A stretch of DNA of 64,000 nucleotides, from assembly GCA_017744935.1 (NCBI GenBank), contig JAGIAI010000011.1, positions 29,607 through 93,606 of the forward strand, given 5' to 3'. Below the pieces are notes generated by a model. That model searched no databases. It saw only the letters and a list, made by a program, of their open reading frames with translations, and was not told the origin of the DNA. The number at the start of each line of letters is the position of its first letter. Within the stretch, counting starts at the first letter, position 1. This document shows, one piece after another, positions 38,401 to 48,813 of the stretch. A program made the translations under genes and the position numbers. This stretch comes from Variovorax sp. GTDB taxonomy: Bacteria > Pseudomonadota > Gammaproteobacteria > Burkholderiales > Burkholderiaceae_C.

Positions 38401-38956
38401 TTGCACCGCTCGGCTTCGAGCTGCGCACCGCGGCGAGCGGCCATGACGCGCTGGACCTGATCGCAGCCGGCTGGCATCCCGACGCGATGTTCGTCGACCT
38501 CGCCATGCCGGGTATCGATGGATGGGAGACCATCCGTCGCTCGCACACCCTTGGCCTTGTCGACGCGGCGGTGGCGATCGTCTCGGCCAACGCCTTCGAC
38601 AAACGACTGGAGAACGACGTCGGCATCACGCCCGACGATTTCTTCGTGAAGCCCGTGCGGCACAGCGAGCTGCTCGACTGGCTCGAGCGCCGGCTGGCCC
38701 TGCAGTGGACCGACGACGCGGCGGCGCCGGCGCCCGTCGAGCAGGCTCCGCGCATCGTCGTGCCCACGCCGGAGCGCCTTCGCGCGCTCGAAGAGGCAGT
38801 GAGCCTCGGCTACTTTCGCGGAATCATGAATCAGCTTGATGACATCGATGCGGCCCAGCCAGAGTGCGCGGAATGGACTTCCTCCCAGCGTGTACTGGCC
38901 CGCCAGTTCCAGTTCGAAGCCATGACCCGCGCGTTGAATGCGGCGGCGGGTGCGGC

Positions 38957-38960
<4 letters not shown>
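35481..38960 (+). CDS. NCS1 permease fused to a hybrid histidine kinase
   Basis: One 1159-residue protein contains five parts in order. An NCS1 (cytosine/purine/allantoin-type) transporter occupies about residues 20-490, starting [20 protein letters not shown]. An eight-cysteine cluster follows at residues 522-559 and two membrane helices at about 585-610 and 643-663. HisKA has phospho-acceptor H716 (SHELRTP) and the ATPase domain carries [15 protein letters not shown] and GAGLGL. A receiver domain has phospho-acceptor D1006 ([11 protein letters not shown]), and a C-terminal tail follows. It should sense a transported or bound nitrogen compound and relay phosphate to the next gene product, whose start overlaps its stop (ATGA). 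ATGs at 35406 or 35430 would be longer starts but run through the palindrome. CbrA-like SSS-kinase fusions are the closest known analogy. Confidence 0.85.
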
Positions 38961-39970
<1,010 letters not shown>

Positions 39971-40013
39971 GCTGTTGCGATGGATTCATACGGGCTCCCT
40001 AGAATCCGCCGGC

Positions 40014-40682
40014 ATGTTCCCACGGATCCTCGTCGCTTCCCTTTGTACGCTGGCCTCTGCTGCGCAGGCGGGCGGTCACTTCGATGTCGATGACGCCGGC
40101 ACGCTGGACCCGGGGCGTTGCCAGTACGAGGTCTGGGCAGGGCGCTTCGGCGTCGACAAGATCACCGACTATCACCTGGGGCCTGCGTGCCGGGTCGGTC
40201 CCGTCGAGCTGGGCCTGAACATCGACCGCTACTCAGTCCCCGGCGAGCACGCCTTCTACGTCGGTCCGCAGGTCAAATGGACCTTCTTCGGCCAGGACCC
40301 CGCGGCAAAGCTCGCGGCGGCCGTGTCGGCCAGCCTGACCTACGACGTCACACGCGGCGGACACACGGGTGGCCAGTTCGTGATCCCGGTGAGCTGGCGC
40401 GCGCTCGACAGCCTGTGGATCCACGCCAACCTCGGCGCCGACTGGTCCACGGACACCGGCGAGCGCACCGGCAGAGGCGGCCTGCAGGCGGAGTGGGCAC
40501 TGAATGACACGATCTCGCTGATCTTCGAGCGCTTCCGCGCGGTCGGCGTGTGGACTTCGCGAGGCGGCCTGCGCTACAGCGTGAACCCGTCCATCAGCAT
40601 CGACCTCAGCGCCTCGCGCAACGGCACGCAGGGCATCTGGGGCTACGCGATCGGCCTCAACCACGAGTTCAGCGGCTTCTGA
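40014..40682 (+). CDS. Exported protein, probably a beta-barrel or periplasmic beta protein
   Basis: The 222-residue product has a short signal peptide (about residues 1-19, ASAAQAGG). The mature part is rich in amphipathic strands and ends in ...LNHEFSGF, a terminal aromatic residue as in outer-membrane beta-barrels. No catalytic motif is recognised. The start at 40014 gives a normal signal peptide. It follows the response regulator by 43 bases on the same strand and could belong to the same transcript, which would make it a candidate output gene; that is inference. Confidence 0.65.
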   Translation: MFPRILVASLCTLASAAQAGGHFDVDDAGTLDPGRCQYEVWAGRFGVDKITDYHLGPACRVGPVELGLNIDRYSVPGEHAFYVGPQVKWTFFGQDPAAKLAAAVSASLTYDVTRGGHTGGQFVIPVSWRALDSLWIHANLGADWSTDTGERTGRGGLQAEWALNDTISLIFERFRAVGVWTSRGGLRYSVNPSISIDLSASRNGTQGIWGYAIGLNHEFSGF

Positions 40683-40825
40683 GCGACCGCCGCCCGCCCG
40701 TGTCGACGACATGGCCTGCGCCCTGCGTCCGAGCCGAGTGAGCGCATGCATCCCCCGAACGACGGATGCGCAAGTACCCCTGTCGAATGCAGACTCCGCC
40801 TCGTCGCAATGGCACAGGAGACGAA

Positions 40826-40915
40826 ATGGGCGTTCCCGCAAAGCGCGGTATGCAGTGGCTGAGCGTCATGGCTGCTTCATTCAACCGTGATGTAGTTCAC
40901 GCTTATTGCGAGTGA
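40826..40915 (+). CDS. Possible 29-residue small protein
   Basis: An AGGAG lies six bases before the ATG at 40826, and the frame MGVPAKRGMQWLSVMAASFN continues to a stop at 40915. The 313-base gap between the exported protein gene and the next frame has nothing else. The good ribosome-binding site is the only support, so this may be chance. Confidence 0.2.
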   Translation: MGVPAKRGMQWLSVMAASFNRDVVHAYCE

Positions 40916-40995
40916 GGACTGACCACGCTATGTCGCGATCCGAAGCATGCTTGCACACTGATTCGCAGTCGAAGAACACCCGCGAAAGGCTCGCT

Positions 40996-41541
40996 ATGCG
41001 AATCGTGCGGACCCCGTCGAACAAGGTCGAAGGCCCGATTTCCGACTACCACGTGCTGACTTACGCCGACTCCGGTTTCGGCCCCTTGCCCCACTACACG
41101 AAGCGCCGCGTACCTCGTGACCAGGTCGAGGAAATCGTCAGCCGGATCAACCAGCGCGACGAGGCCGCCACCTTCTTCCCGCTTCCCCTGAGCGCCGTGC
41201 CGCGCAAGGTGATCTGGGACAAGCTGCATTGGTCTGAGCTTCGCGCGCACCTGGCCGACTTCCTCCAGGTCAACGCACGCGCCTTCGGTGCCCGCCGCAT
41301 CCTCATCGATCTGCAATCGCCGCACGGGACTGCGCATGTCATGGAGGCGCTGCGCGGCGCGGTGGAAGACGTGCCGCCGGTGTGCGTGGACGAAATCGTT
41401 GTCGTGACCGCAGCCGAGGCCGACGACGAGCAGCCCCCTCTTTCGAGGCGCCAACGCGATACGAACGTCATCGCGGCCATCGCGAAAGACCACGAGGCGC
41501 GCGCCGCCGAAGCCGAGAGCCGCGTTCGGCGGTCACGATAG
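40996..41541 (+). CDS. Uncharacterised cytosolic protein
   Basis: From the ATG at 40996 (AAAGG six bases upstream) the product is 181 residues, starting MRIVRTPSNKVEGPISDYHV. I see no signal peptide, membrane segment or known domain. Strand-rich stretches (RRILIDLQSPHG, CVDEIVVVTAAE) alternate with charged helices, and the last 40 residues are Arg/Glu/Ala-rich. In-frame starts at 40906 and 40930 would add up to 30 residues with no better ribosome-binding site. It converges with recJ (23 bases between stops). The function is unknown. Confidence 0.6.
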   Translation: MRIVRTPSNKVEGPISDYHVLTYADSGFGPLPHYTKRRVPRDQVEEIVSRINQRDEAATFFPLPLSAVPRKVIWDKLHWSELRAHLADFLQVNARAFGARRILIDLQSPHGTAHVMEALRGAVEDVPPVCVDEIVVVTAAEADDEQPPLSRRQRDTNVIAAIAKDHEARAAEAESRVRRSR

Positions 41542-41564
41542 CTGGCGCACGTCCCTGGCGCGCG

Positions 41565-43274
41565 TCAGACCTCCGCGCCTTCCACCAGGAAGCGCACGCG
41601 CCGCACGCCTTGCCACTCGTCCGCATCGAGCCGGTACGCGATCACCACTCGCGGCGGCAGCGGATCGGTGTGGCCGAACCAGATGCCGTCGACCGGCTTT
41701 CCCTTGTGCTTCAGCTTGAGCGCAAGATGCTTCTCGCCCACCAGCCGTTGCGAAACGACTTCGACTTCCTCGCTGAACGTCGGAGGCGCGAACCCCTGTC
41801 CCCACACCTCGCGGTGCAGCGTGTCGACGAGATCCACGCGCAGATATTCGGGCGCGAGCGGCCCGTCGGTGTCGAGCCTTCGCGTGAGCGTGGCCGCGTC
41901 GAGCCATTCCTGCGCCACCTGCGCGAGCGCCTTTTCGAACACCGGGAACTGATCGCGCGCCACCGTGCAGCCCGCCGCCATCGCGTGGCCGCCGAAGCGC
42001 AGCAGCACGCCGGGATGCCGCTTGGCGACGAGATCGAGTGCATCGCGCAGGTGAAAGCCCGGAATGGAGCGGCCCGAGCCCTTCAGCTCGTGCTCCTTGC
42101 CGTCGGCGGCACTGGCCGCGAACACGAAGGTCGGCCGGTGAAAGCGCTCCTTGATGCGTGAGGCCACGATGCCCACCACGCCTTCATGGAAGTCCGCGCC
42201 GAAGACGCTGATCGCCGCTGGCGGCTGCCGGGTGTCGTCGAACATCGATTCGGCCAGCCGCAGGGCCTGGTCTCGCATGCCGCCTTCGATGTCGCGACGC
42301 TCGCGATTGATGCCGTCGAGCATGCGCGCGAGTTCGTCGGCGCGGCCGGCATCGTCGGTCAGCAGGCATTCGATGCCGAGCGTCATGTCGGCCAGCCGCC
42401 CGGCGGCATTGATCCGCGGGCCGAGCGCGAAGCCGAAGTCGAAAGTGGTCGCAATCGCCACGTTGCGCCCCGCCGCCTTGAAGAGCGCCGCGACGCCGGC
42501 CGGCATCGCGCCCGCGCGGATGCGGCGCAGGCCCTGCGCTACGAGCCGACGGTTGTTGGCATCGAGCCGCACCACGTCGGCGACCGTGCCGAGCGCCACC
42601 AGGGGCAGCAGCGTGTCGAGCTTGGGTTGCTGCGTCTTGTCGAACACGCCGCGATTGCGCAGTTCCGACCGCAGGGCCATCAGCACGTAGAACATCACGC
42701 CGACACCGGCGATGCTCTTGCTTTCAAAGTCGCAGCCCGGCTGGTTGGGATTCACCATCACGTCTGCGGTCGGCAGTTCGGCGCCGGGCAGGTGGTGGTC
42801 GGTCACGAGCACCGACAGGCCGCGCGCCTTCGCGGCGGAGACGCCATCGACACTCGCGATGCCGTTGTCCACGGTGATGAGCATGTCCGCGCCGCTGTCT
42901 GCCACGCGTTGCGCGATCGGCGGCGTGAGGCCGTAGCCATCGGTCACGCGATCAGGCACGAGATAGGTCGCGTGTTTTGCGCCGAGCAGACGCAGGCCGC
43001 GGATAGCGACCGCGCAGGCGGTCGCGCCATCGCAGTCGTAGTCGGCGACCACGCACAGGCGCTTGTCGTCACGGATCGCATCGGCGAGCAACACGGCCGC
43101 CTCGCGCGCACCGCGCAGCGTGTCGGGCGGCAGGAGCAGCGCGAGGCCGTCGTCGAGCTCGGCCCGGCTCAGTACGCCGCGCGCCGCATAGAGGCGCGCA
43201 AGCAGCGGATGCACGCCAGCCTGTTCGAGCGCCCAGGCGCTGCGCGGAGGAATGTCCCTGGCAATGATCTTCAT
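41565..43274 (-). CDS. recJ: Single-stranded-DNA exonuclease RecJ
   Basis: RecJ degrades single-stranded DNA 5' to 3' in recombination and mismatch repair. The 569-residue enzyme has the DHH motifs DYDCDG at residues 78-83 and TDHH at 158-161. The DHHA1 domain contains GRSIPGFHLRDAL and FGGHAMAAG, and a C-terminal OB-like domain follows. The ATG at 43274 starts the conserved MKIIARDIPPR. It lies two bases after the RpfE-like gene, so the two are cotranscribed. Confidence 0.95.
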   Translation of the reverse strand: MKIIARDIPPRSAWALEQAGVHPLLARLYAARGVLSRAELDDGLALLLPPDTLRGAREAAVLLADAIRDDKRLCVVADYDCDGATACAVAIRGLRLLGAKHATYLVPDRVTDGYGLTPPIAQRVADSGADMLITVDNGIASVDGVSAAKARGLSVLVTDHHLPGAELPTADVMVNPNQPGCDFESKSIAGVGVMFYVLMALRSELRNRGVFDKTQQPKLDTLLPLVALGTVADVVRLDANNRRLVAQGLRRIRAGAMPAGVAALFKAAGRNVAIATTFDFGFALGPRINAAGRLADMTLGIECLLTDDAGRADELARMLDGINRERRDIEGGMRDQALRLAESMFDDTRQPPAAISVFGADFHEGVVGIVASRIKERFHRPTFVFAASAADGKEHELKGSGRSIPGFHLRDALDLVAKRHPGVLLRFGGHAMAAGCTVARDQFPVFEKALAQVAQEWLDAATLTRRLDTDGPLAPEYLRVDLVDTLHREVWGQGFAPPTFSEEVEVVSQRLVGEKHLALKLKHKGKPVDGIWFGHTDPLPPRVVIAYRLDADEWQGVRRVRFLVEGAEV

Positions 43275-43276
43275 GG

Positions 43277-44248
43277 TCAGAGACCTCCGAGCACCGCGAT
43301 GGCGGAGGGCCGGCTGAACATGCTGCGAAGCCGCTGGCCGATGCCGCGCGACTGCACGCTGAAGCGCTGCGCGCCACGGTCGCCGCAAAGTGTGATCGCC
43401 ACGTCCGCGCCATTGGCGCACGATGTCAGCAGTTCGAAGATCGGGCCGCTGTCGAGCGCCATCCATGCCGCCGCCCACGCCGCGCCATCGTCTCGCAATG
43501 CGGGTGACCGCAGCGCATCGATCACTTCCGGTTCTGGTGATGGCGCGCCATTGAAGGATGCCGGCAGGCTCCCGGTGCCGCTGAGCCAGAAAGAATTGAT
43601 CGGTGGCACACCGCGCGCGGCGCGCTCGTCGTTCACGCGCTCGGTGTAGAGGAGCATCTGCATCTCGTTCTGAAGGCGGCGCAGGGGCCGCGCCGCATCG
43701 GACAGCGGCGACCACTCCGCAATCGGGAAGCCCACCGCCCGATCGATAGACGCCGTCGCGAGGCCGTCGAAGACCTTGCCGCACGCCAGCCAGCGGCCGG
43801 GCACCGACGAGGCATGCAACGCAATGCCGTCCTCGGCGAAGAAGGGCTGCGCCACAGCCAGCAGCGCTGCCGCTTCGGCCGCGTCGATCTCGATCGCCGA
43901 GGGATCGCCCAGCACCACGTCGTCGATCCCCACCTGCCAGTGGCAAAGCGTCGCGGCACCCCAGCTCGAACCGGCGTCCGTGGGCTGCAGGCCGAGCCTG
44001 CGTGCTTCCAGCGCGGCCCACGGAATGCAGCCATCGGCAGCCGAAATGCCCAGGGACTTGGCGAGCGCGCGCTCGTGCGGCGGCGAGAGGGTGGTGTCTT
44101 CCTGCGTATCGCCGTTCGCCAGTGCAAGTCGCGACAGCAGCGCCTCGAGCTTTGGCAGCCGCAGGCCCGCCAGGGCTTCCCGGCAGGCGGGCGAGCCGCG
44201 GCCGGCAAAGGGAATCAACAAATGGCGGGGAGAGGACGGCACAGACAT
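43277..44248 (-). CDS. RpfE-like protein of unknown function
   Basis: The 323-residue product resembles a family found directly upstream of recJ in betaproteobacteria and xanthomonads, annotated as RpfE-type regulatory protein or, doubtfully, as cofactor-independent phosphoglycerate mutase. No phosphoglycerate-mutase metal motif is visible, so I do not support that name. The protein begins MSVPSSPRHLLIPFAGRGS and has no export signal. Family placement rests on recognition of context and sequence style and is moderate. It is divergent from lolC. Confidence 0.5.
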   Translation of the reverse strand: MSVPSSPRHLLIPFAGRGSPACREALAGLRLPKLEALLSRLALANGDTQEDTTLSPPHERALAKSLGISAADGCIPWAALEARRLGLQPTDAGSSWGAATLCHWQVGIDDVVLGDPSAIEIDAAEAAALLAVAQPFFAEDGIALHASSVPGRWLACGKVFDGLATASIDRAVGFPIAEWSPLSDAARPLRRLQNEMQMLLYTERVNDERAARGVPPINSFWLSGTGSLPASFNGAPSPEPEVIDALRSPALRDDGAAWAAAWMALDSGPIFELLTSCANGADVAITLCGDRGAQRFSVQSRGIGQRLRSMFSRPSAIAVLGGL

Positions 44249-44369
44249 GAGCCTATTGTCCGGGATGCCAAAATCGACAGATGATCTGCCCCCACGCTCC
44301 TCACTTCGTGTATTCGCTGCCCCCCGCGGAGGCGCAGGCCTCCCCAGGGGCGGCCCGGCGGGAGGCCTG

Positions 44370-45626
44370 ATGCGACTCCCCTACGAACTGCAACTCGGCT
44401 GGCGTTACACGCGTGCGGGCCGGGCGACGCGGCGCAACGGCTTCATTTCCTTCATCTCCGGCGTTTCGATGTTCGGCATTGCGCTCGGCGTCGCGGCGCT
44501 GATCATCGTGCTCAGCGTCATGAACGGCTTCCAGAAGGAGGTCACCGACCGCATGCTCGGCGTGATCTCGCACATCGAGATCTTCTCGCGCGACGGCCAG
44601 GCGCTGGGCGACCTCGACGCGATCATGGCCGAGGCCCGCAAGAACCCGCAGGTGGTCGGCGTCGCGCCCTTCATTGCCGCGCAGGCGCTGATCGCGCGCG
44701 GCGAAGACATGAAGGGCGCGATCATCCGCGGCATCGAGCCGAAGCTCGAAGCCCAGGTGACGGATCTTTCGACCACCACGCAGCACGGCGCACTGGACAA
44801 GCTGGTGCCGGGCCAGTTCGGCATCGTGCTCGGCATCGAGCTCGCGCGATCGCTGTATGTGCGCGAAGGCGATCAGGTCACGCTGGTGGCGCCGGGCGGG
44901 CAGGTTACGCCGGCCGGCGTGGTGCCGCGACTCAAGCAGTTCACCGTGGTCGGCACCTTCGATTCGGGCCACTACGAGTACGACTCGTCGCTCGCGATGA
45001 TCCACGAGGAGGATGCCGCACGCATCTTCCGCCTCGAAGGACCGAGCGGCATACGCCTGAAGCTCAAGGACCTGCACCAGGCGCGCGAAGTGGCCGAGGA
45101 ACTCGCCGCGACGCTGCCGGGGCAGTTCCTCATCCGCGACTGGACGCGGGCGAACAAGACGTGGTTCGCCGCGGTCCAGGTCGAGAAACGCATGATGTTC
45201 ATCATCCTCACGCTGATCGTCGCGGTGGCGGCCTTCAACCTCGTCTCCACGCTCGTGATGACGGTGACCGACAAGCGTGCCGACATCGCGATCCTGCGCA
45301 CCCTCGGTTCGAGCCCGAAGAGCATCATGGGCATCTTCGTCGTGCAGGGCGCGATGGTGGGCGTGATGGGCACGCTTGGCGGGCTGCTGCTGGGGCTGGG
45401 CATCGCCTACAACATCGACGTGATCGTGCCGGCGCTGGAGCGGTTGTTCCACGCGAGCTTCCTGCCGAAGGACATCTACCTCATCAGCAAGATGCCGAGC
45501 GATCCGCAGCGCGGCGACATCATCCCGATCACCGTGATCTCGCTCATCCTCGCCTTTGTGGCGACGCTCTATCCAAGCTGGCGCGCGAGCCGCGTCAACC
45601 CTGCGGAGGCCCTGCGCTATGAGTGA
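44370..45626 (+). CDS. lolC: Lipoprotein-releasing ABC transporter permease LolC/LolE
   Basis: Together with LolD this inner-membrane permease extracts mature lipoproteins for LolA. The 418-residue product begins [19 protein letters not shown], has a first membrane helix ([20 protein letters not shown]), a large periplasmic domain (about residues 55-265), three C-terminal helices, and ends [13 protein letters not shown]. The ATG at 44370 has GGAGG five bases upstream and gives the family N-terminus. Its stop is overlapped by lolD (eight bases). A single LolC/E-type permease is common in betaproteobacteria. Confidence 0.93.
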   Translation: MRLPYELQLGWRYTRAGRATRRNGFISFISGVSMFGIALGVAALIIVLSVMNGFQKEVTDRMLGVISHIEIFSRDGQALGDLDAIMAEARKNPQVVGVAPFIAAQALIARGEDMKGAIIRGIEPKLEAQVTDLSTTTQHGALDKLVPGQFGIVLGIELARSLYVREGDQVTLVAPGGQVTPAGVVPRLKQFTVVGTFDSGHYEYDSSLAMIHEEDAARIFRLEGPSGIRLKLKDLHQAREVAEELAATLPGQFLIRDWTRANKTWFAAVQVEKRMMFIILTLIVAVAAFNLVSTLVMTVTDKRADIAILRTLGSSPKSIMGIFVVQGAMVGVMGTLGGLLLGLGIAYNIDVIVPALERLFHASFLPKDIYLISKMPSDPQRGDIIPITVISLILAFVATLYPSWRASRVNPAEALRYE

Positions 45627-46314
45627 GGCGAAGAAGAACAACGTGGTGCTGAAGGTCCGCGGGCTGACCAAGCGCTTCAACGAAGGCCGCAGCATCGATC
45701 TCACCGTGCTCCATGGTGTGGACCTCGATGTGCATGCGGGCGAGACGGTTGCCATCGTCGGCGCCTCCGGCTCGGGCAAGAGCACGCTGCTGCACCTGAT
45801 GGGCGGGCTCGATGCACCCACCAGCGGCAGCGTCGAGTTGCATGGCGAGAACATGGCGCTCGTCGATGCGGCGGAGCAGGGCCGGCTGCGCAACATGCAC
45901 CTGGGTTTCGTCTATCAGTTCCATCACCTGCTGCCGGAATTCACCGCGCTCGACAACGTCGCGATGCCGCTTCGGATTCGCCGCATGCCCCCTGCCGAGG
46001 CGCATCAGATCGCCACCGAAATGCTCCGCGCCGTCGGACTCGGCGAGCGCGTGCAGCATCGGCCGGCGGAGTTGTCGGGCGGCGAGCGTCAGCGCGTGGC
46101 GATCGCGCGTGCGCTGGTCACGCATCCCGATTGCGTGCTGGCCGACGAGCCGACCGGTAACCTGGACCGCGCGACGGCGGATGCCGTGTTCGCGCTGATG
46201 CTGCGTCTGGCGCACGAGCGCGGCACGGCGTTCGTGATGGTCACGCACGACGAGAGTCTCGCGGCGCGCTGCGATCGCATCCTGCGACTCACTGCGGGTC
46301 GGCTCGCTAGCTGA
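45619..46314 (+). CDS. lolD: Lipoprotein-releasing ABC transporter ATPase LolD
   Basis: The 231-residue ABC ATPase has Walker A GASGSGKS (about residues 49-56), the Q-loop in [17 protein letters not shown] (a wording typical of LolD), the signature [15 protein letters not shown], Walker [12 protein letters not shown] and the switch histidine in MVTHDE. It overlaps lolC by eight bases and converges with the SDR gene. Confidence 0.95.
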   Translation: MSEAKKNNVVLKVRGLTKRFNEGRSIDLTVLHGVDLDVHAGETVAIVGASGSGKSTLLHLMGGLDAPTSGSVELHGENMALVDAAEQGRLRNMHLGFVYQFHHLLPEFTALDNVAMPLRIRRMPPAEAHQIATEMLRAVGLGERVQHRPAELSGGERQRVAIARALVTHPDCVLADEPTGNLDRATADAVFALMLRLAHERGTAFVMVTHDESLAARCDRILRLTAGRLAS

Positions 46315-46335
46315 GCTTGCAATAGCCGGCGGCGG

Positions 46336-47094
46336 TCAGGCTGCGATCGAGTAGCCGCCGTCGACCGGAATCGCGGTGCCGGTGACGAAATCCGAGGCGC
46401 TGCTGGCGAGGAACACCGCGATCCCCGCCAGATCCTTCGGTTGGCCCCATCGCCCCGCGGCGGTGCGCGCGATCACCCGTTCGTTCAAGCCCGGCACCTG
46501 TGCGCGTGCGCCATCGGTCAGCTCGGTCTGGATCCATCCCGGCAGCACCGCATTGACCTGAATGCCATCGGTGGCCCATGAAGCCGCCATCGCACGCGTG
46601 AGCTGCACGATGCCGCCCTTGCTCGCGCCGTAGGCCGGCGCATAGGGCGCGCCGAAGATCGACATCATCGAACCGATGTTGATGATCTTCCCGCCGCCGG
46701 TCGCCTTCATCAGTGGATGCGCGGCACGGCAGCAGAGAAAAGCGCTGGTGAGGTTGGTGTCCATCACCTGGTTCCACTCGGCCAGCGCGAGCTGATCCAC
46801 CGGCTTGCGCACGGTGGTACCCGCGTTGTTCACGAGGATGTCGAGCCGCCCGCAGCGCGACGCGACCTGCTCGAAGAGCGCCTTCACCGAATCCTCGTTC
46901 GTCACGTCGGCTTCGAGCGCGAAGCCGTCGCTGCCCAGTGCCTTGAGCGCTTCGACCGCGGCGGCCGATTTCTGCGCATTGCGCGCCGCAATCACCACGC
47001 GCGCGCCGGCACTCGCGAGCCCCTGCGCCATGCCAAGCCCGATACCGCCGTTGCCGCCCGTGACGAGTGCGACCTTACCTTTCAGATCAAACAT
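46336..47094 (-). CDS. Short-chain dehydrogenase/reductase
   Basis: The 252-residue SDR has the cofactor motif TGGNGGIG (residues 12-19), NNAG, the catalytic serine in NIGSMMS, and YGASK with catalytic Tyr and Lys. The closing PVDGGYSIAA is typical. The sequence style is close to gluconate 5-dehydrogenase and KduD-type enzymes, but the substrate cannot be fixed. It lies 24 bases after the aspartate decarboxylase gene in the same direction, so it may share that transcript although the chemistry is not obviously linked. Confidence 0.88.
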   Translation of the reverse strand: MFDLKGKVALVTGGNGGIGLGMAQGLASAGARVVIAARNAQKSAAAVEALKALGSDGFALEADVTNEDSVKALFEQVASRCGRLDILVNNAGTTVRKPVDQLALAEWNQVMDTNLTSAFLCCRAAHPLMKATGGGKIINIGSMMSIFGAPYAPAYGASKGGIVQLTRAMAASWATDGIQVNAVLPGWIQTELTDGARAQVPGLNERVIARTAAGRWGQPKDLAGIAVFLASSASDFVTGTAIPVDGGYSIAA

Positions 47095-47118
47095 CGATCG
47101 AGATTCCCTTCTGCTGCG

Positions 47119-48762
47119 TTACTTCTTGCCCTTGTTCGCAGCCCTCGAACCTGCGGTTGATGCGGCACGCTTCCCTGCACCGCCCTTGTTCTCGAAGATC
47201 TCGTAGTACTCGTCGATCAGCCTGCGAATGGACTTGCCGATGTTGGCATAGTCGTACTCGTTGAGGTTCGCCAGTGATACGCGCCCCGACGCATGCTGCG
47301 TTCCGAAGCCCTTGCCCGGCAGCAGCACCACGCCCGTGTCCTGCGCCAGGCGGAAGAGCGCCTCGTTGGGCCTGAACTGCTTGAGCGCCCACTGCGCAAA
47401 CTCCGCGCCGTACATCTGCGTGATGATGTCGTCCATGTCGAGCAGGTGGTAGTAGCGCACGGAGTTCGGGTCGAACACCATCGGGATGCCCAGTTCCTTG
47501 TAGAGCGCCTGCTTGCGCCGCAGCACGATGCGCTTCATCGCGGCTTTGTAGGCCTGCGGCTCGTCCATCAGCGAGAACAGCGAGAACATCACCATCTGCG
47601 CCTGCACCGGCGTCGACAGACCCGCCGTGTGGTTCAGCGCGACCGTGCGGCTGTCAGCCACCAGCCGGTCGATGAACTTGAGGCCGCGCGGGTCGGTCGT
47701 GATGGAGCTGTAGCGCTCGTCGAGTTCCTTGCGTTTGGGTTCGGGCAGCGCGGCGATCTTGCGGTCGAGCACGTTGTCGTCATGGGTGGCGACAACGCCC
47801 ATGCGCCAGCCGGTCGCACCGAAGTACTTCGAGAACGAATACACCAGGATCGTGTTGTGCGGGCACATCGCGAAGAGGGAGGTGAAGTCGTCTGCGAAGG
47901 TGCCGTACACGTCGTCGGTCAGAAGGATCAGGTCCGGCCGCTTCTTCACGATCGCCACGATGTTGTCGAGCACTTCCTGGCTCATGCGCACCGACGGGGG
48001 GTTGCTCGGGTTGCATAGGAAGAAGGCCTTCACCTTCGGGTCGAGCAGCTTCTGCAGTTCCTTCTTCGTGTACTGCCAGTTGGTCTCCGGGCCGCATTCG
48101 ATGTTCATCTCGACCAGCTGGTAGTCGTTCAGGTGCGGAATCTCGATGTACGGCGTGAAGATCGGCATGCCCAGCGCGATGGTGTCGCCGGCCGAGATCA
48201 GATGGTTCTCGCGCATGCTGTTGAACAGGTACGTCATCGCGGCGGTGCCGCCTTCGACCGCGTACATGTCGAACTTGCCCACGAAGGGGTGCGTTCCGAT
48301 CATCTCGCGGTGGATGTAGTGGCCGACGATGGTTTCCGAGAGCCGCAGCATGCGATCGGGCACCGGGTAGTTGCAGCCGAGGATCGCCTCGCACATCTCG
48401 TAGATGAAGTCGCCGGCCGAGAGACCGAGCTGATCGCGCACGTAGCTGACCGCGGCCTCGATGAAGCGCACGCCGGGCACGTCCTGGTGCCGGTTCACGA
48501 AGATCTCGAAGCGCGCCTCGATGCCGTCGCGCTTCGGGAAGCCGCCCACGTCATCCATATACACGTACGAGCGTTCGGCTTCGGTCATCGCGAACAGCCC
48601 GAACTGGAAGAAGCCATGTCGCGGCGTGGTGGCAAGGAAGTTCGGATTGCCGCGGCCCGCGTTCAGCATCAGGCGGTCGCCCTGCGATGCCACCTTGATC
48701 AATGCGTCCTTGAGTTCGAAGGGGCTCAGGCTGCCCAGTTTTTCAACGTCGCTGAAGTCCAT
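47119..48762 (-). CDS. Aspartate 4-decarboxylase
   Basis: This 547-residue PLP enzyme converts aspartate to alanine and CO2, with side aspartate aminotransferase activity in known members (AsdA/AspD). The lysine that binds PLP is K312 in YSFSKYFGATGWRMG. Other family marks are LMLNAGRGNPNF near the start, TPRHGFFQFGLFAM and NPSNPPSVRMS. The length matches the family (about 530-550). The last 20 residues are a Lys/Ala-rich tail. The two AspT-type exchangers upstream supply aspartate and remove alanine, so the module probably consumes cytosolic protons and builds proton-motive force. Confidence 0.92.
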   Translation of the reverse strand: MDFSDVEKLGSLSPFELKDALIKVASQGDRLMLNAGRGNPNFLATTPRHGFFQFGLFAMTEAERSYVYMDDVGGFPKRDGIEARFEIFVNRHQDVPGVRFIEAAVSYVRDQLGLSAGDFIYEMCEAILGCNYPVPDRMLRLSETIVGHYIHREMIGTHPFVGKFDMYAVEGGTAAMTYLFNSMRENHLISAGDTIALGMPIFTPYIEIPHLNDYQLVEMNIECGPETNWQYTKKELQKLLDPKVKAFFLCNPSNPPSVRMSQEVLDNIVAIVKKRPDLILLTDDVYGTFADDFTSLFAMCPHNTILVYSFSKYFGATGWRMGVVATHDDNVLDRKIAALPEPKRKELDERYSSITTDPRGLKFIDRLVADSRTVALNHTAGLSTPVQAQMVMFSLFSLMDEPQAYKAAMKRIVLRRKQALYKELGIPMVFDPNSVRYYHLLDMDDIITQMYGAEFAQWALKQFRPNEALFRLAQDTGVVLLPGKGFGTQHASGRVSLANLNEYDYANIGKSIRRLIDEYYEIFENKGGAGKRAASTAGSRAANKGKK

Positions 48763-48813
48763 GGCTTGCTCCTTGGTTCGGTGTGCGAGAAAAAAGGTGT
48801 TGGATGCGCGTGT

